Assembly: GCF_003814745.1 (NCBI RefSeq) | Contig: NZ_RKRD01000001.1 | Span: 124,001-188,000, forward strand | Direction: 5' to 3' | DNA: 64,000 nt | From: Hydrogenoanaerobacterium saccharovorans | GTDB lineage: Bacteria > Bacillota > Clostridia > Oscillospirales > Ruminococcaceae | Shown: one piece after another, positions 30,998 through 39,000 of the stretch | Layout of the letters: each line of letters starts with the position of its first letter | Position numbering within the stretch: position 1 is the first letter of the stretch | Translations under genes and position numbers: made by a program | The notes under the pieces: generated by a model | What the model saw: only the letters and a program-made list of their open reading frames with translations | Told to the model about the DNA's origin: nothing | The model's database searches: none

Positions 30998-32197
30998 TCA
31001 ACAATAAAGCTCTTTTACTCTGGCATAGTAAATTCTCAGGAATTTATTTAATGCTGCTATCTTAGCTACACGCAAAGGTTTCCCTTCCGCCTCTTTCTTC
31101 AACAAAAAGTCATATACAGCAGTATCTGTCGTTGGCTTGGCCTGCTTTACAAAACGGATTATTTCATAACCAGTTTTGCGTAGAGAGGACGATCCTCGCT
31201 TGGAAATGTGCCTGTTAGTCCCGATAAAAGTGCCAGATTGGTAGGGAGGGGCGTCTAAGCCAGCGTAGGCGACCAATGCACTGCCGCTATGAAAACGTCG
31301 CACATCCCCTACCTCTGCAATAATCCGTGGGCCAAGAATGTTGCCTACTCCTGGCATTGCCATAACAACTTCGTATTCTTTTAATCCACTTACAAGGTTA
31401 CGCATTTGTGCTAGAATAGACGCAAGAGTCTTGTCAATCATCTGCAAGACCCAAACAGATTCCAAAACGAGCATTTTAGTGGACGGGGTTTTGGATGACA
31501 TCGTTGGGATACCGTCTAAAGCCAAGGTATAAATCGTCTTTGCCTTTTGTGTGCTGGCATGGTATCCCTTCTCTTTAGCCCATGCATTGTAGCTTGCGAT
31601 GAAATCACACTCTGGCATACAGGTTATATTGTCATAATGCCAGTATTCGCGTATGAAGTCGCAAAGTTTATCCCTGTCAGGGACATCAGAGCGATTCCAT
31701 AGAACGGTCTTAATCCCAGGCATCGTCCGATCTGTCAGATTGGTCATTGAGACCTTTGCTTTTATACGCATGGATAGGTAGCCTAGATACTGCCTGTTAA
31801 GATCCGTTAGTTCCTGGTAAACATCCAATGTCGGTTCAAAGTCTACTAGCTTGTACCAGTAGTCGATTCCATAGCTTGCAATCTTTATTGCATCAAGCGG
31901 ATCCGTTTTTCCTTTGCGAATCGCGATCATGGCGTACTTTTTCATGAGATAGGCATTTACGACGCTGACAAATACACCATGTTGCTTCAGAAATGCCAGT
32001 ATTGGATAATGATATGCACCGGTTGATTCCATAACCACTCGAACTTCGTCGTTCAGCCTATGTATTTGTTCAACTAACTGCATTAAATCATTCTCACAAT
32101 GCTGCACATTGTATGGAGAAATCAGAACTTCACCATACGGCTTCATAAAACAAACCATACTCTTTCCTTTGGAAACATCAACTCCAACACTAATCAT
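30998..32197 (-). mobile_element. IS110-family transposase (DEDD recombinase), intact
   Basis: This 399-residue transposase has an N-terminal RuvC-like DEDD domain: Asp in VGVDVSKGKS, Glu in VVMESTGAYHYP, and Asp/Asp in KTDPLDAIKIA. The C-terminal Transposase_20 half contains MPGVGNILGPRIIAEVGDV and SKRGSSSLRKTGYEII, where the serine nucleophile is expected. Start set at 32197 because AAGGAGG lies 6 bases upstream; the frame extends to 32245 without a ribosome site. Length and motifs are complete. IS110 elements usually lack terminal inverted repeats, and I cannot fix the ends. The flanking non-coding DNA (30830-30997 and 32198-32460) probably belongs to the element. Confidence 0.9.
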
Positions 32198-32460
32198 AAA
32201 GTTCCTCCTTAGAATCACATGGCGTCCATCCTTGCTTATTACCATTCAGATTGGTTAGTGACACGAAAGCCGTATGGTTTCAACCTGCTAAATCGAATTC
32301 TCATAACAAGGGGATGGCTGGCAGATTATTGCTCGGATGCGAAATCCAATGGGAAGTACGCCAGACCATGTTTTCCCCTTATTATAAGAAATAAGCACAA
32401 ACACCACCAGCTTAAGGTAAATGTCTGTGCTTATATAGTACCAACGGGAAAATAAAAAAC
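32198..32460 (-). ncRNA. candidate bridge-RNA region upstream of the IS110 transposase
   Basis: IS110-family elements encode a structured bridge RNA in the non-coding end upstream of the transposase (known from IS621). Here about 260 gene-free bases lie in that place. An ATAACAAGGGG / CCCCTTATTAT inverted repeat (about 32303 and 32375, one mismatch) would close a 60-base domain, consistent with a folded RNA. Exact ends and loops cannot be set by eye. Confidence 0.35.
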
Positions 32461-32483
32461 TGTTTATAAAAGGAGATTGTATT

Positions 32484-32786
32484 ATGAATTTTGATGATTT
32501 GTGGAATTATGTCAGAGATAATAGAATTGTTATTTATGCAACTCTAAATAGCGATAAAATAGAAAGAGGTCCATTATACCCAGATATGCCCATTCTATCT
32601 GAAAATCATGTGAGAAAAACGAGAATGATTATGTTTGCGAATGTAAAAGCAGATATTACCATATTTGAATATTCAAATAATTTTATAGCGATAGACGAAG
32701 GAGACATTAGAGAAATCAGAAGAAACGATAGCTTCATTTTTGTAATATGTAACGAATGCAAATATAAACTTTCAAAAATGCAATAG
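32484..32786 (+). CDS. small hypothetical protein (100 residues)
   Basis: A good AAGGAG lies 9 bases before ATG 32484. The 100-residue protein has no signal or helix; it is moderately acidic in the middle and ends ICNECKYKLSKMQ, with a CxxC near the C-terminus. I recognise no family. It stands between the IS110-type element and the carboxypeptidase gene. The intact frame and ribosome site support a real gene. Confidence 0.55.
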   Translation: MNFDDLWNYVRDNRIVIYATLNSDKIERGPLYPDMPILSENHVRKTRMIMFANVKADITIFEYSNNFIAIDEGDIREIRRNDSFIFVICNECKYKLSKMQ

Positions 32787-32894
32787 CACTATTTTGTTTT
32801 ATATTTTATTTAAATTATATTGAATTGCGTCTAATGTTTAAACAGAGTTCAACTAACGAAAATTTATATTAGGTGCAGAAAGGTGATTAAAATA

Positions 32895-33827
32895 ATGTAT
32901 CCAAGTAAATTAAAAATTGGTGACGAAATTCGAGTAATTGCGCCATCAAGAAGTTTAAGTGTTGTTAGAGAAGACGTTTACAATAACGCTAATAAATTTT
33001 TAAAAGAAAAAGGATATAATATTACTTTTTCTGATAATAGCCGAGAAATTGAATACGATGAATCTGCAAGTATTAAATCACGAGTAGAGGATTTGCATAA
33101 TGCGTTTCTAGACAATAATGTCAAAGCGATTTTAACCTCGATAGGAGGTTTTAATGTAAATCAAATTCTTGAATACATAGACTATTCTATTATAATGAAC
33201 AATCCCAAAATTATTTGTGGATATTCAGATATAACCGCTTTACTAAATGCGATTCATGCAAAAACTGGTCTTATTACATATCATGGACCGCATTTTTGTT
33301 CTTTTGGATTTGGAAATAATAGGAATTATACATATGAGTATTTTGAAAAATGTGTTAATAGCGATAGTGAATATAAAATAACTCCCTCTTTTGAAGCAAA
33401 TCGTTATGTGGTGATACAGGATGGCAATTGTGAAGGGACAGTTATTGGTGGAAATCTTTGTACATTAAACCTTTTGCAAGGCACAGAATTTATGCCGAAA
33501 ATGAAAGATGTAATTTTATTTATTGAAGATGATAATATTATGGGCAAATACTTTATTGGTGAATTTGAACGTAATTTGCAATCATTATTACAAATTGACA
33601 AATGCAAAATAAACGGAGTCGTCTTTGGACGCTTTTCAGATGATTGTAACTTAACTGTTGATAAAATCACTCAAATTGTAAAAAGTAAAAGGCAGTTAAA
33701 AAATATACCGATAATTTTTAATACAGACTTTGGTCACGTATTTCCATTTGTTACTTTCCCTATCGGTGGAACTGTAACAATTGCTGCAAAAGCAGATTGT
33801 GTTGATATTGTTTTTAAACAACACTAA
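32895..33827 (+). CDS. S66-family peptidase (LD-carboxypeptidase / MccF-like)
   Basis: This 310-residue cytosolic serine peptidase begins KLKIGDEIRVIAPSRS, typical of S66. The triad is visible: nucleophile Ser111 in CGYSDIT, Glu in ILFIEDDN, and His in NTDFGHVFP. S66 enzymes either trim tetrapeptides of peptidoglycan during recycling (LdcA) or cleave acylsulfamide antibiotics such as microcin C (MccF). The substrate loop cannot be assigned by eye, but the length and the IEDDN context fit the MccF-like branch. AAAGGTGAT precedes ATG 32895; a GTG at 32883 lies inside that ribosome site. It is monocistronic. A self-immunity role is possible in this accessory region. Confidence 0.85.
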   Translation: MYPSKLKIGDEIRVIAPSRSLSVVREDVYNNANKFLKEKGYNITFSDNSREIEYDESASIKSRVEDLHNAFLDNNVKAILTSIGGFNVNQILEYIDYSIIMNNPKIICGYSDITALLNAIHAKTGLITYHGPHFCSFGFGNNRNYTYEYFEKCVNSDSEYKITPSFEANRYVVIQDGNCEGTVIGGNLCTLNLLQGTEFMPKMKDVILFIEDDNIMGKYFIGEFERNLQSLLQIDKCKINGVVFGRFSDDCNLTVDKITQIVKSKRQLKNIPIIFNTDFGHVFPFVTFPIGGTVTIAAKADCVDIVFKQH

Positions 33828-33858
33828 AGCTAATGAGTATTATCTGTAGTTAATTAAA

Positions 33859-33873
33859 TTGCGCATTATGTTT
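33859..33873 (+). repeat. short dispersed repeat TTGCGCATTATGTTT, copy 3
   Basis: Identical over 15 bases to the copy at 761. It lies 32 bases after the S66 peptidase stop, just before decayed DNA. Confidence 0.5.
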
Positions 33874-33967
33874 CAACCGTGGACACGCCCAAGGTCTTGG
33901 CACCTGGGCTTGCTAATCGCAATGATGTGCAGTTGGGCACAATGCAAATAATGAAAGAAGTGGATCC

Positions 33968-34057
33968 ATGTTTGCTCGCGGATTGAAATTTAACGGATAT
34001 AAGCCATTTCCCAAAGAGCATGCAATCATAGGCCACTTATTGAGAGGAAAAGAATAA
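33968..34057 (+). pseudogene. C-terminal remnant of an unidentified gene
   Basis: A 29-codon frame (MFARGLKFNGYKPFPKEH...) ends at TAA 34055-34057, directly before the protease start. Its composition is protein-like, but there is no ribosome site and nothing upstream in frame, so it looks like the tail of a lost gene. Confidence 0.35.
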
Positions 34058-34058
34058 T

Positions 34059-34874
34059 ATGAAAATTAAAAAGATGGATACAATGTGGCAATATGTAATG
34101 TTTACATATCTGTTGTTTTGGTTTATGGTTTTAGGCCTTGGCGGAATAGCAATTTTTGTTTTTGATGTTACGCCTTTTGGTATGAGTTGTGTAACAACTT
34201 TATGCAGTTGGGCGCCAACAATAGTGCTTCTGATTATGCTAAAAAAGCTAAAACCAGGTACTTCCATAAAAAACTTTTATAAAGAGGCTTTTAAAGAAAA
34301 ACTAAATTTTTCTGTTTTTTTTATTGCATCCTTAGTGATAGTAGGCGTGTTTCTGATATCAACAGGGGTTTTATCCGTCTTTGAAAAAACTGCACAGCTC
34401 CAATTTGCAGCTACTGGATTATTGGGCAACATTCTATTTACTGCTATCCAGGGTGCAAGCGGTGAAGAATCCGGGTGGAGAGGATTCTTGATGACAGAGA
34501 TGGAAGGCAAATATGGCTTTGTGAAAGGCAACCTGATTTTAGGTTTAATCTGGGCATTCTGGCATTTACCGTTATGGTTTGTTTCTACAAATTATAGCGG
34601 ATTGCATTTATTAATATATATTCTTTCATTTATCATTGGATTAACTGCATTTTCAATCATAATTGGTGTATGTATGAAAAAATGTAATAACTTATTTTTA
34701 TCATTTTGGATGCATTTTTTGTTTAATTTTGTTTTAACATTCTTTATTGGAAAAGATGTGTATTTACTCGCCTCATTAGCAGTGTTATATACTGTTGCGG
34801 CTGTGATCTTTACTTTTGTTTATTTACATAAAAAAGGAGTTCGATTATCACTAAAAGCCCATACCAGGGGCTAA
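34059..34874 (+). CDS. CPBP-family intramembrane metalloprotease
   Basis: This 271-residue protein has about eight hydrophobic helices. It carries the CPBP (CAAX protease and bacteriocin-processing) motifs: GEESGWRGF (EExxxR), then AFWHLPLWF (His), and FWMHFLFN (third motif His/Asn). These residues bind the metal inside the membrane. Bacterial members are linked to bacteriocin maturation or self-immunity and to abortive infection. AGAGGAAAAG precedes ATG 34059. No bacteriocin peptide gene is visible next to it. The S66 peptidase upstream could also be an immunity function, but the link is only proximity. Confidence 0.85.
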   Translation: MKIKKMDTMWQYVMFTYLLFWFMVLGLGGIAIFVFDVTPFGMSCVTTLCSWAPTIVLLIMLKKLKPGTSIKNFYKEAFKEKLNFSVFFIASLVIVGVFLISTGVLSVFEKTAQLQFAATGLLGNILFTAIQGASGEESGWRGFLMTEMEGKYGFVKGNLILGLIWAFWHLPLWFVSTNYSGLHLLIYILSFIIGLTAFSIIIGVCMKKCNNLFLSFWMHFLFNFVLTFFIGKDVYLLASLAVLYTVAAVIFTFVYLHKKGVRLSLKAHTRG

Positions 34875-35031
34875 TAAGATTATCTATAAAGTGTGTACGA
34901 CGTGAGCTCCCAATTTTCTATATTTAGAAGGCTTTTCACAAAACCTTGGACTCCCCAATATGTTTATCATAAGAAAATTGTCAACCCAAATAAGAGCTAA
35001 CAAAATTTATTGTACAAAATAGGAGGAAATA

Positions 35032-35547
35032 ATCATACTTATACTTTTAATAATTGGTATTAATATTGTATACGTTTCAATTAATACCTTGCGGACAATT
35101 CTTGTTATAAAAGGTCAACGTCTTTTAGCTTCTATTATCTCTGTATTCGAAATAGGGGTGTATTTATATGGACTCACTATTGTGCTGAAAAACCTTGATA
35201 GTCCAATTAATATTATTGCTTACTGTATTGGATATGGGGTAGGGGTTTATGTTGGAAGCTTAATAGAACAATATCTTGCGCTTGGATATGTAGATGTTCA
35301 AATTATTGTTGATTCTGTTGTCCACGACCTACCAGATATATTAAGAGAAAAAGGATTCGGGGTGACTTCATGGACTGCAGAAGGAAAAAATGGGTTGCGA
35401 CTTGTCCTGCATGTATTGGCGAAACGGAGCAATGAGAAAAAGCTTATCAAATTAGTAAGCGAAATAGTCCCTAATGCTTTTGTTATTTCATACGAACCTA
35501 AAAATTTTATCGGTGGTTTTTGGACAAAAAATATTCGAAATTTTTAG
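35032..35547 (+). CDS. UPF0316/DUF2179 membrane protein with a non-AUG start
   Basis: The protein has three N-terminal helices (NIVYVSINTLRTILVIKGQR, then the LASIISVFEIGVYLYGL and IAYCIGYGVGVYVGSLIEQ helices) and a C-terminal DUF2179 domain ending ISYEPKNFIGGFW. This is the full UPF0316 plan. The family's conserved N-terminal residues are encoded upstream of the first ATG/GTG/TTG candidate (TTG 35089). An in-frame TAG at 35020, a perfect AGGAGG at 35021-35026 and then ATA ATC ATA follow. ATC 35032 (5-base spacer) or ATA 35035 must be the start, unless a mutation destroyed an original ATG. Function of the family is unknown. Confidence 0.75.
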   Translation: MILILLIIGINIVYVSINTLRTILVIKGQRLLASIISVFEIGVYLYGLTIVLKNLDSPINIIAYCIGYGVGVYVGSLIEQYLALGYVDVQIIVDSVVHDLPDILREKGFGVTSWTAEGKNGLRLVLHVLAKRSNEKKLIKLVSEIVPNAFVISYEPKNFIGGFWTKNIRNF

Positions 35548-35576
35548 AATATAAACTTCGATGCTAAAATTAAGGG

Positions 35577-35804
35577 ATGAATTATGTGGGTCGTCCTGTT
35601 CATGTAATAGTACTCTACCCAAATGTGGAGACAGTAAAAAAGCGTGAAACAATGCGAGAAAAGGTTGGTTATACCAGTTTTACAGTAGAGGATCTGTATG
35701 CGGATTTCATGAAGGAGACTCCAAAAATCGGCTTTTGGCTGGATACCTCGGAACAGTCCCCAGAACAATCCGTTGAGGATATTTTGTTACACTTTGGGGT
35801 GTAA
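35577..35804 (+). pseudogene. C-terminal fragment of a P-loop phosphotransferase
   Basis: About 75 residues (VHVIVLYPNVETVKKRETMREKVGYTSF...ETPKIGFWLDTSEQSPEQSV) resemble the C-terminal half of small P-loop kinases or phosphotransferases of the AAA_33 type. The Walker A half is missing; the DNA upstream belongs to another gene. The ATG at 35577 has no proper ribosome site. Confidence 0.6.
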
Positions 35805-35823
35805 TAGAGTTGGAGAGAATTAT

Positions 35824-36681
35824 ATGTCTGATAAAGATAATACAGAAAATATATTAACACAAATTGCACATGTCTTTAACGGAGTTACCGGTATTAACGC
35901 CATCGTTTTGGGCGGTTCTTGGGCAACAGGTACGGCGAACAAGGATTCCGACATAGATATAGGAATCTATTATGATAAGGCGTTATTCGACCTTTCATCA
36001 TTCAAACAAAAAGCTGTCTCACTTGATGATGAGCATCGAAAAAATGTAATAACCGATCCCGACGACTGGGGACCATGGATCAATGGCGGAGGATGGCTGA
36101 ATATTGATGGTATTGCTGTGGATATTCTTTTCAGGGATACCCGGAAAGTCATTACCGTGATCGATGACTGCATCAATGGAAAAATCTCGATTGACTATCA
36201 ATGTGGTCATCCGTTTGGGTTCGTGAACTCTATCTACATGGGCGAAGTCGCATATTGCAAAATTTTGAGCAGCAATAACAACATTATTTCAGAACAGAAA
36301 AAAAGGCTTATAGAATTCCCTGAAAACTACCAGAAAGCTTCCATAGAAAAATTCCTATGGGAATGTGAGTTTTCCCAACAGTGCGGAAGGAAGGCAATCG
36401 GAAAAGAAGATATTCTATATGCTGCCGGTTCACTGTTTAGGTGTACGGTTAGCTTAATACATGTACTGTATGCCATAAATAGGATGTATATGCTCAACGA
36501 AAAAGGCAGCCTGGGGCGACTGCTAAGGCGAAAAGAAGCATATATCCCAAAAGATTTTGCAAATGACATGGAAGCGGCATTATCGGGTTTGAGAAAAGAT
36601 ACGATACAAGCCTGTTTTGATAGAATTCAGGTGCAATATAATGAGATATTCAGACATAGTAACCAGACAATGAAATTATAA
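35824..36681 (+). CDS. nucleotidyltransferase-domain protein
   Basis: This 285-residue protein carries the Pol-beta-type nucleotidyltransferase signature LGGSWATGTANKDSDIDIGI (GSx10DxD), with the two metal-binding Asp residues, plus a third acid in GIAVDILF. A helical C-terminal half (about 160-280) could bind the acceptor. The layout is like aminoglycoside adenylyltransferases and related stand-alone transferases, but also like MNT-type antitoxins. No HEPN partner gene is adjacent. The start is ATG 35824 after GGAGAG; the longer frame from 35773 overlaps the kinase remnant. Substrate unknown. Confidence 0.8.
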   Translation: MSDKDNTENILTQIAHVFNGVTGINAIVLGGSWATGTANKDSDIDIGIYYDKALFDLSSFKQKAVSLDDEHRKNVITDPDDWGPWINGGGWLNIDGIAVDILFRDTRKVITVIDDCINGKISIDYQCGHPFGFVNSIYMGEVAYCKILSSNNNIISEQKKRLIEFPENYQKASIEKFLWECEFSQQCGRKAIGKEDILYAAGSLFRCTVSLIHVLYAINRMYMLNEKGSLGRLLRRKEAYIPKDFANDMEAALSGLRKDTIQACFDRIQVQYNEIFRHSNQTMKL

Positions 36682-36690
36682 GCATAATCC

Positions 36691-36807
36691 GTAGCTGTTT
36701 CAGGAGAAAATTATACAGACGGCACCTTATTATCCGAAGATGCACTAAAACAAAGACTCGACATTTGTTACCGCATTGCAATTGATACGGCGAAAAGGAT
36801 GAACTGA
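36691..36807 (+). pseudogene. C-terminal remnant (38 residues) of an unidentified gene
   Basis: An open frame without start (VAVSGENYTDGTLLSEDAL...AIDTAKRMN) runs to TGA 36805-36807 and touches the next start codon. The sequence is coding-like, but the rest of the gene is absent. Family not recognised. Confidence 0.4.
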
Positions 36808-36808
36808 T

Positions 36809-38119
36809 ATGAAAAACAACATCATTATCCGAAGATGTGATCTTGCAGATATTTCCAATATGAGTATAACAAGCTGTGATATCCGCATTGAAGATGGAAT
36901 TATCACAGAAATAGGCAGCAATCTTGTTCCCAAGGGCGAAGAAATTTTAAATGCTAAAGGGATGCTGTGTATCCCTGCATTTACCGATGCACACACCCAC
37001 TTGGTGCAATCGCTGCAAAAGGGTTGTCTGGATGATTTATGCATAACGGATTGGCTGATTAAAATGCTATCCACTCAGCATAGGCTTACCGAAGAAGAAT
37101 GGTACTATGGTGTTCTGATTGGTTTACTGCAAGGCTTGCGCTTTGGTGTTACAACTTTTAATGAAATGACCTATTTTTCATACATTGATGCAGTAGTTCA
37201 AGCTTATAAAGATTCTGATTTGCGTGTTACCTTTGGGTTAGGTGCAACCGACATTGCAGAAAACCAAAGCACACTCACTACGAGTGTAGAGGATGCTTTA
37301 CAACAGGCGGAAATCATTTATCATAAATACCACAACACCAATCATGGTTTGCTGCGCACAAGTGTTGCACCGCAAGGCTTACCCGCATGCACTAAAGAGC
37401 TGATGCAGGGGCTGAAATCTTTTGCGAAGCAAAAGGGACTTGTTTTTCACACGCATTTGGCAGAGGGCAAAAAAGAAACCGAATGGGTAAAGCATCAAAC
37501 CGGATACGGTGAGGGCGAGGCATTGTACCGCTATGGAATACTGGATGCCAAAACGATGCTGGCGCATAGTATTTGGCTTGAGGATTATGAGTTGGATCTG
37601 ATTGCGGAAAGCGGTGCAACTGTAGTACACTGCCCCAGTACGAATATGAAAATCAGTGACGGCATTCCACCGATTTATAAAATGTTAGAGCGTAAAGTGA
37701 ATGTTGCTTTTGGTTGTGACGGAGAGGCGTCCAGCTCCAACCGTGATATGATTCGAGAAGCACGATGCGGAGCATATCTGCAAAAGGTCGTTTCGGGTAA
37801 AGCACAGGTTATGCCGGTATCTACCTGCTACCAAATGATGACGGCTAACAGTGCAAGAGCACTGGGGTATGATGATTTAGGCAAAACTAGGGTAGGATAC
37901 CGAGCCGATATTTTGCTGCTGGATATGCACGATATCTCTTTACTAAACAAGGATTGCCGATTAAGCAATATCATTTACGCCGGAACGGGATTACAAGTAG
38001 ATACAGTATTGTGTAATGGCAAAGTATTGTTAAAAAACAAGTGCTTTACGTGCTTTGATGCAGAAAAAATCATGGCAAAAGGCGAACAAATAGTTACCGG
38101 TATTTACAAAAGATTATAA
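36809..38119 (+). CDS. amidohydrolase (SAH/MTA deaminase or ATZ/TRZ-like)
   Basis: This 436-residue metal-dependent hydrolase has the amidohydrolase barrel motifs: FTDAHTHLVQS (metal HxH), FHTHLAEGKKE (third metal His and substrate-side Glu), MLAHSIWL (His) and FGCDGEASSSN (catalytic Asp). The small beta sandwich is formed by both ends. These strings match the MtaD/SsnA-type cluster that deaminates adenosine derivatives, guanine or triazines. AAAAGGATGAA precedes ATG 36809. No purine or methionine salvage gene is adjacent, so the substrate stays open. Length is normal and all key residues are present. Confidence 0.85.
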   Translation: MKNNIIIRRCDLADISNMSITSCDIRIEDGIITEIGSNLVPKGEEILNAKGMLCIPAFTDAHTHLVQSLQKGCLDDLCITDWLIKMLSTQHRLTEEEWYYGVLIGLLQGLRFGVTTFNEMTYFSYIDAVVQAYKDSDLRVTFGLGATDIAENQSTLTTSVEDALQQAEIIYHKYHNTNHGLLRTSVAPQGLPACTKELMQGLKSFAKQKGLVFHTHLAEGKKETEWVKHQTGYGEGEALYRYGILDAKTMLAHSIWLEDYELDLIAESGATVVHCPSTNMKISDGIPPIYKMLERKVNVAFGCDGEASSSNRDMIREARCGAYLQKVVSGKAQVMPVSTCYQMMTANSARALGYDDLGKTRVGYRADILLLDMHDISLLNKDCRLSNIIYAGTGLQVDTVLCNGKVLLKNKCFTCFDAEKIMAKGEQIVTGIYKRL

Positions 38120-38236
38120 GACCATAAAGTTAATTAATCCCCTCTTCTCAGGTGCGCAGATATTAAGATATTGCAAATGAAATTATAGCTATTCATAAAA
38201 ACAGCAGTGTTATGCAACTTCTAGTTATGTTTAAAA

Positions 38237-38284
38237 AGTGGATAGCAGAGTACATAGGATAATAAGAAATGCAATAGTACAGAA
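38237..38284 (+). repeat. dispersed repeat copy 2 (about 48 bp)
   Basis: GTGGATAGCAGAGTACATA and the following 28 bases match 128-176 with a few substitutions. The copy lies between the amidohydrolase and the convergent TetR gene. Confidence 0.7.
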
Positions 38285-38309
38285 GAAAACTTGAGATTGT
38301 AATTTAGTG

Positions 38310-38864
38310 TTACTCTCTATCAGGTAGCTGGATGGCAACCATCAACAGATTTGCAACTTCTTCCGGTGATTTCTGCATTCCTTCGCTTGCCCATTGCCAG
38401 AGGACATTTAAGAGGCCCCCGGCACTGTATGAAAGAGCATATTTCATTGCCTCTGATTGCTTAGCTAAAGGATAATTACCCTTACGCATCAGGTAAACTT
38501 CACGAAACAGATGGTTGTATTCCTGCAATAACAGCGATAGCAAATCGTTACGGTAAAGCAAAAGAGCCTGTTCCCGATGCTCATACCAAAGCTCCAGATA
38601 CCAACGAATCGTATGATAATAGCTGTAATCTTCATCAGTGGAAAGCTTTAGCACTCCTGTGCGCCAAATCGTCTGCAGATAAAAGCAAATTACTTCTTCT
38701 TTCGAGGAAAAAGAACGATAAAAAGTTCGGCGGGACAAATCGGCTTTCTCCGCAATCTCTGAAATACTGATATTCCGGAATGGTTTGTTTTTCATCAATT
38801 CCAAAAGGGCATTCGTTAACCATTCCTTAGAACGTAAAGCAATTGGATTTTGTGTATCTTTCAT
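38310..38864 (-). CDS. TetR/AcrR-family repressor
   Basis: This 184-residue regulator has an N-terminal TetR helix-turn-helix (about 10-57: MKNKPFRNISISEIAEKADLSRRTFYRSFSSKEE) and an all-helical ligand domain like the C-terminal type found with many DhaS-like regulators. The start is ATG 38864 after AAAGGAG; the frame extends to 38906 without support. It is divergent from the EFR1 gene at 39001, with a promoter and two related operator-like sequences between them. The usual role would be repression of the neighbour and of itself, relieved by a small ligand. Confidence 0.88.
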   Translation of the reverse strand: MKDTQNPIALRSKEWLTNALLELMKNKPFRNISISEIAEKADLSRRTFYRSFSSKEEVICFYLQTIWRTGVLKLSTDEDYSYYHTIRWYLELWYEHREQALLLYRNDLLSLLLQEYNHLFREVYLMRKGNYPLAKQSEAMKYALSYSAGGLLNVLWQWASEGMQKSPEEVANLLMVAIQLPDRE

Positions 38865-38880
38865 ATCGGCTCCTTTAAAT

Positions 38881-38894
38881 GTCTCAAAAATGAC
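38881..38894. promoter_or_regulatory. possible second TetR half-operator GTCTCA-N4-TGAC
   Basis: GTCTCAAAAATGAC lies between the TetR start and its ribosome site and repeats the GTCTCA-N4-TGAC pattern of the main operator (read on the other strand). CACTTGT (38903) is also the complement of the ACAAGTG in the main operator. Confidence 0.35.
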
Positions 38895-38920
38895 CAGATG
38901 TAGCACTTGTCCCTGAAATC

Positions 38921-38949
38921 TTGAATTACTGTTGTATATTCATTATAAT
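38921..38949 (+). promoter_or_regulatory. sigma-70-type promoter of the EFR1 gene
   Basis: TTGAAT (38921-38926), a 17-base spacer and a perfect TATAAT (38944-38949) lie 50 bases before the EFR1 start codon. Confidence 0.75.
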
Positions 38950-38961
38950 GGAAATAATCAA

Positions 38962-38979
38962 ATGTCACAAGTGAGACAT
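38962..38979. promoter_or_regulatory. TetR-type operator just downstream of the EFR1 promoter
   Basis: ATGTCACAAGTGAGACAT is an 18-base dyad with 7 of 9 positions symmetric. It covers the expected transcription start of the EFR1 gene, a position that would block initiation when bound by the divergent TetR protein. Confidence 0.6.
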
Positions 38980-39000
38980 CTACAATTGTGAGGCGATATT

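Noticed and set aside
35824..36681. MNT/HEPN toxin-antitoxin system
   Set aside because: The nucleotidyltransferase is longer than MNT antitoxins and no HEPN gene is adjacent on either side.
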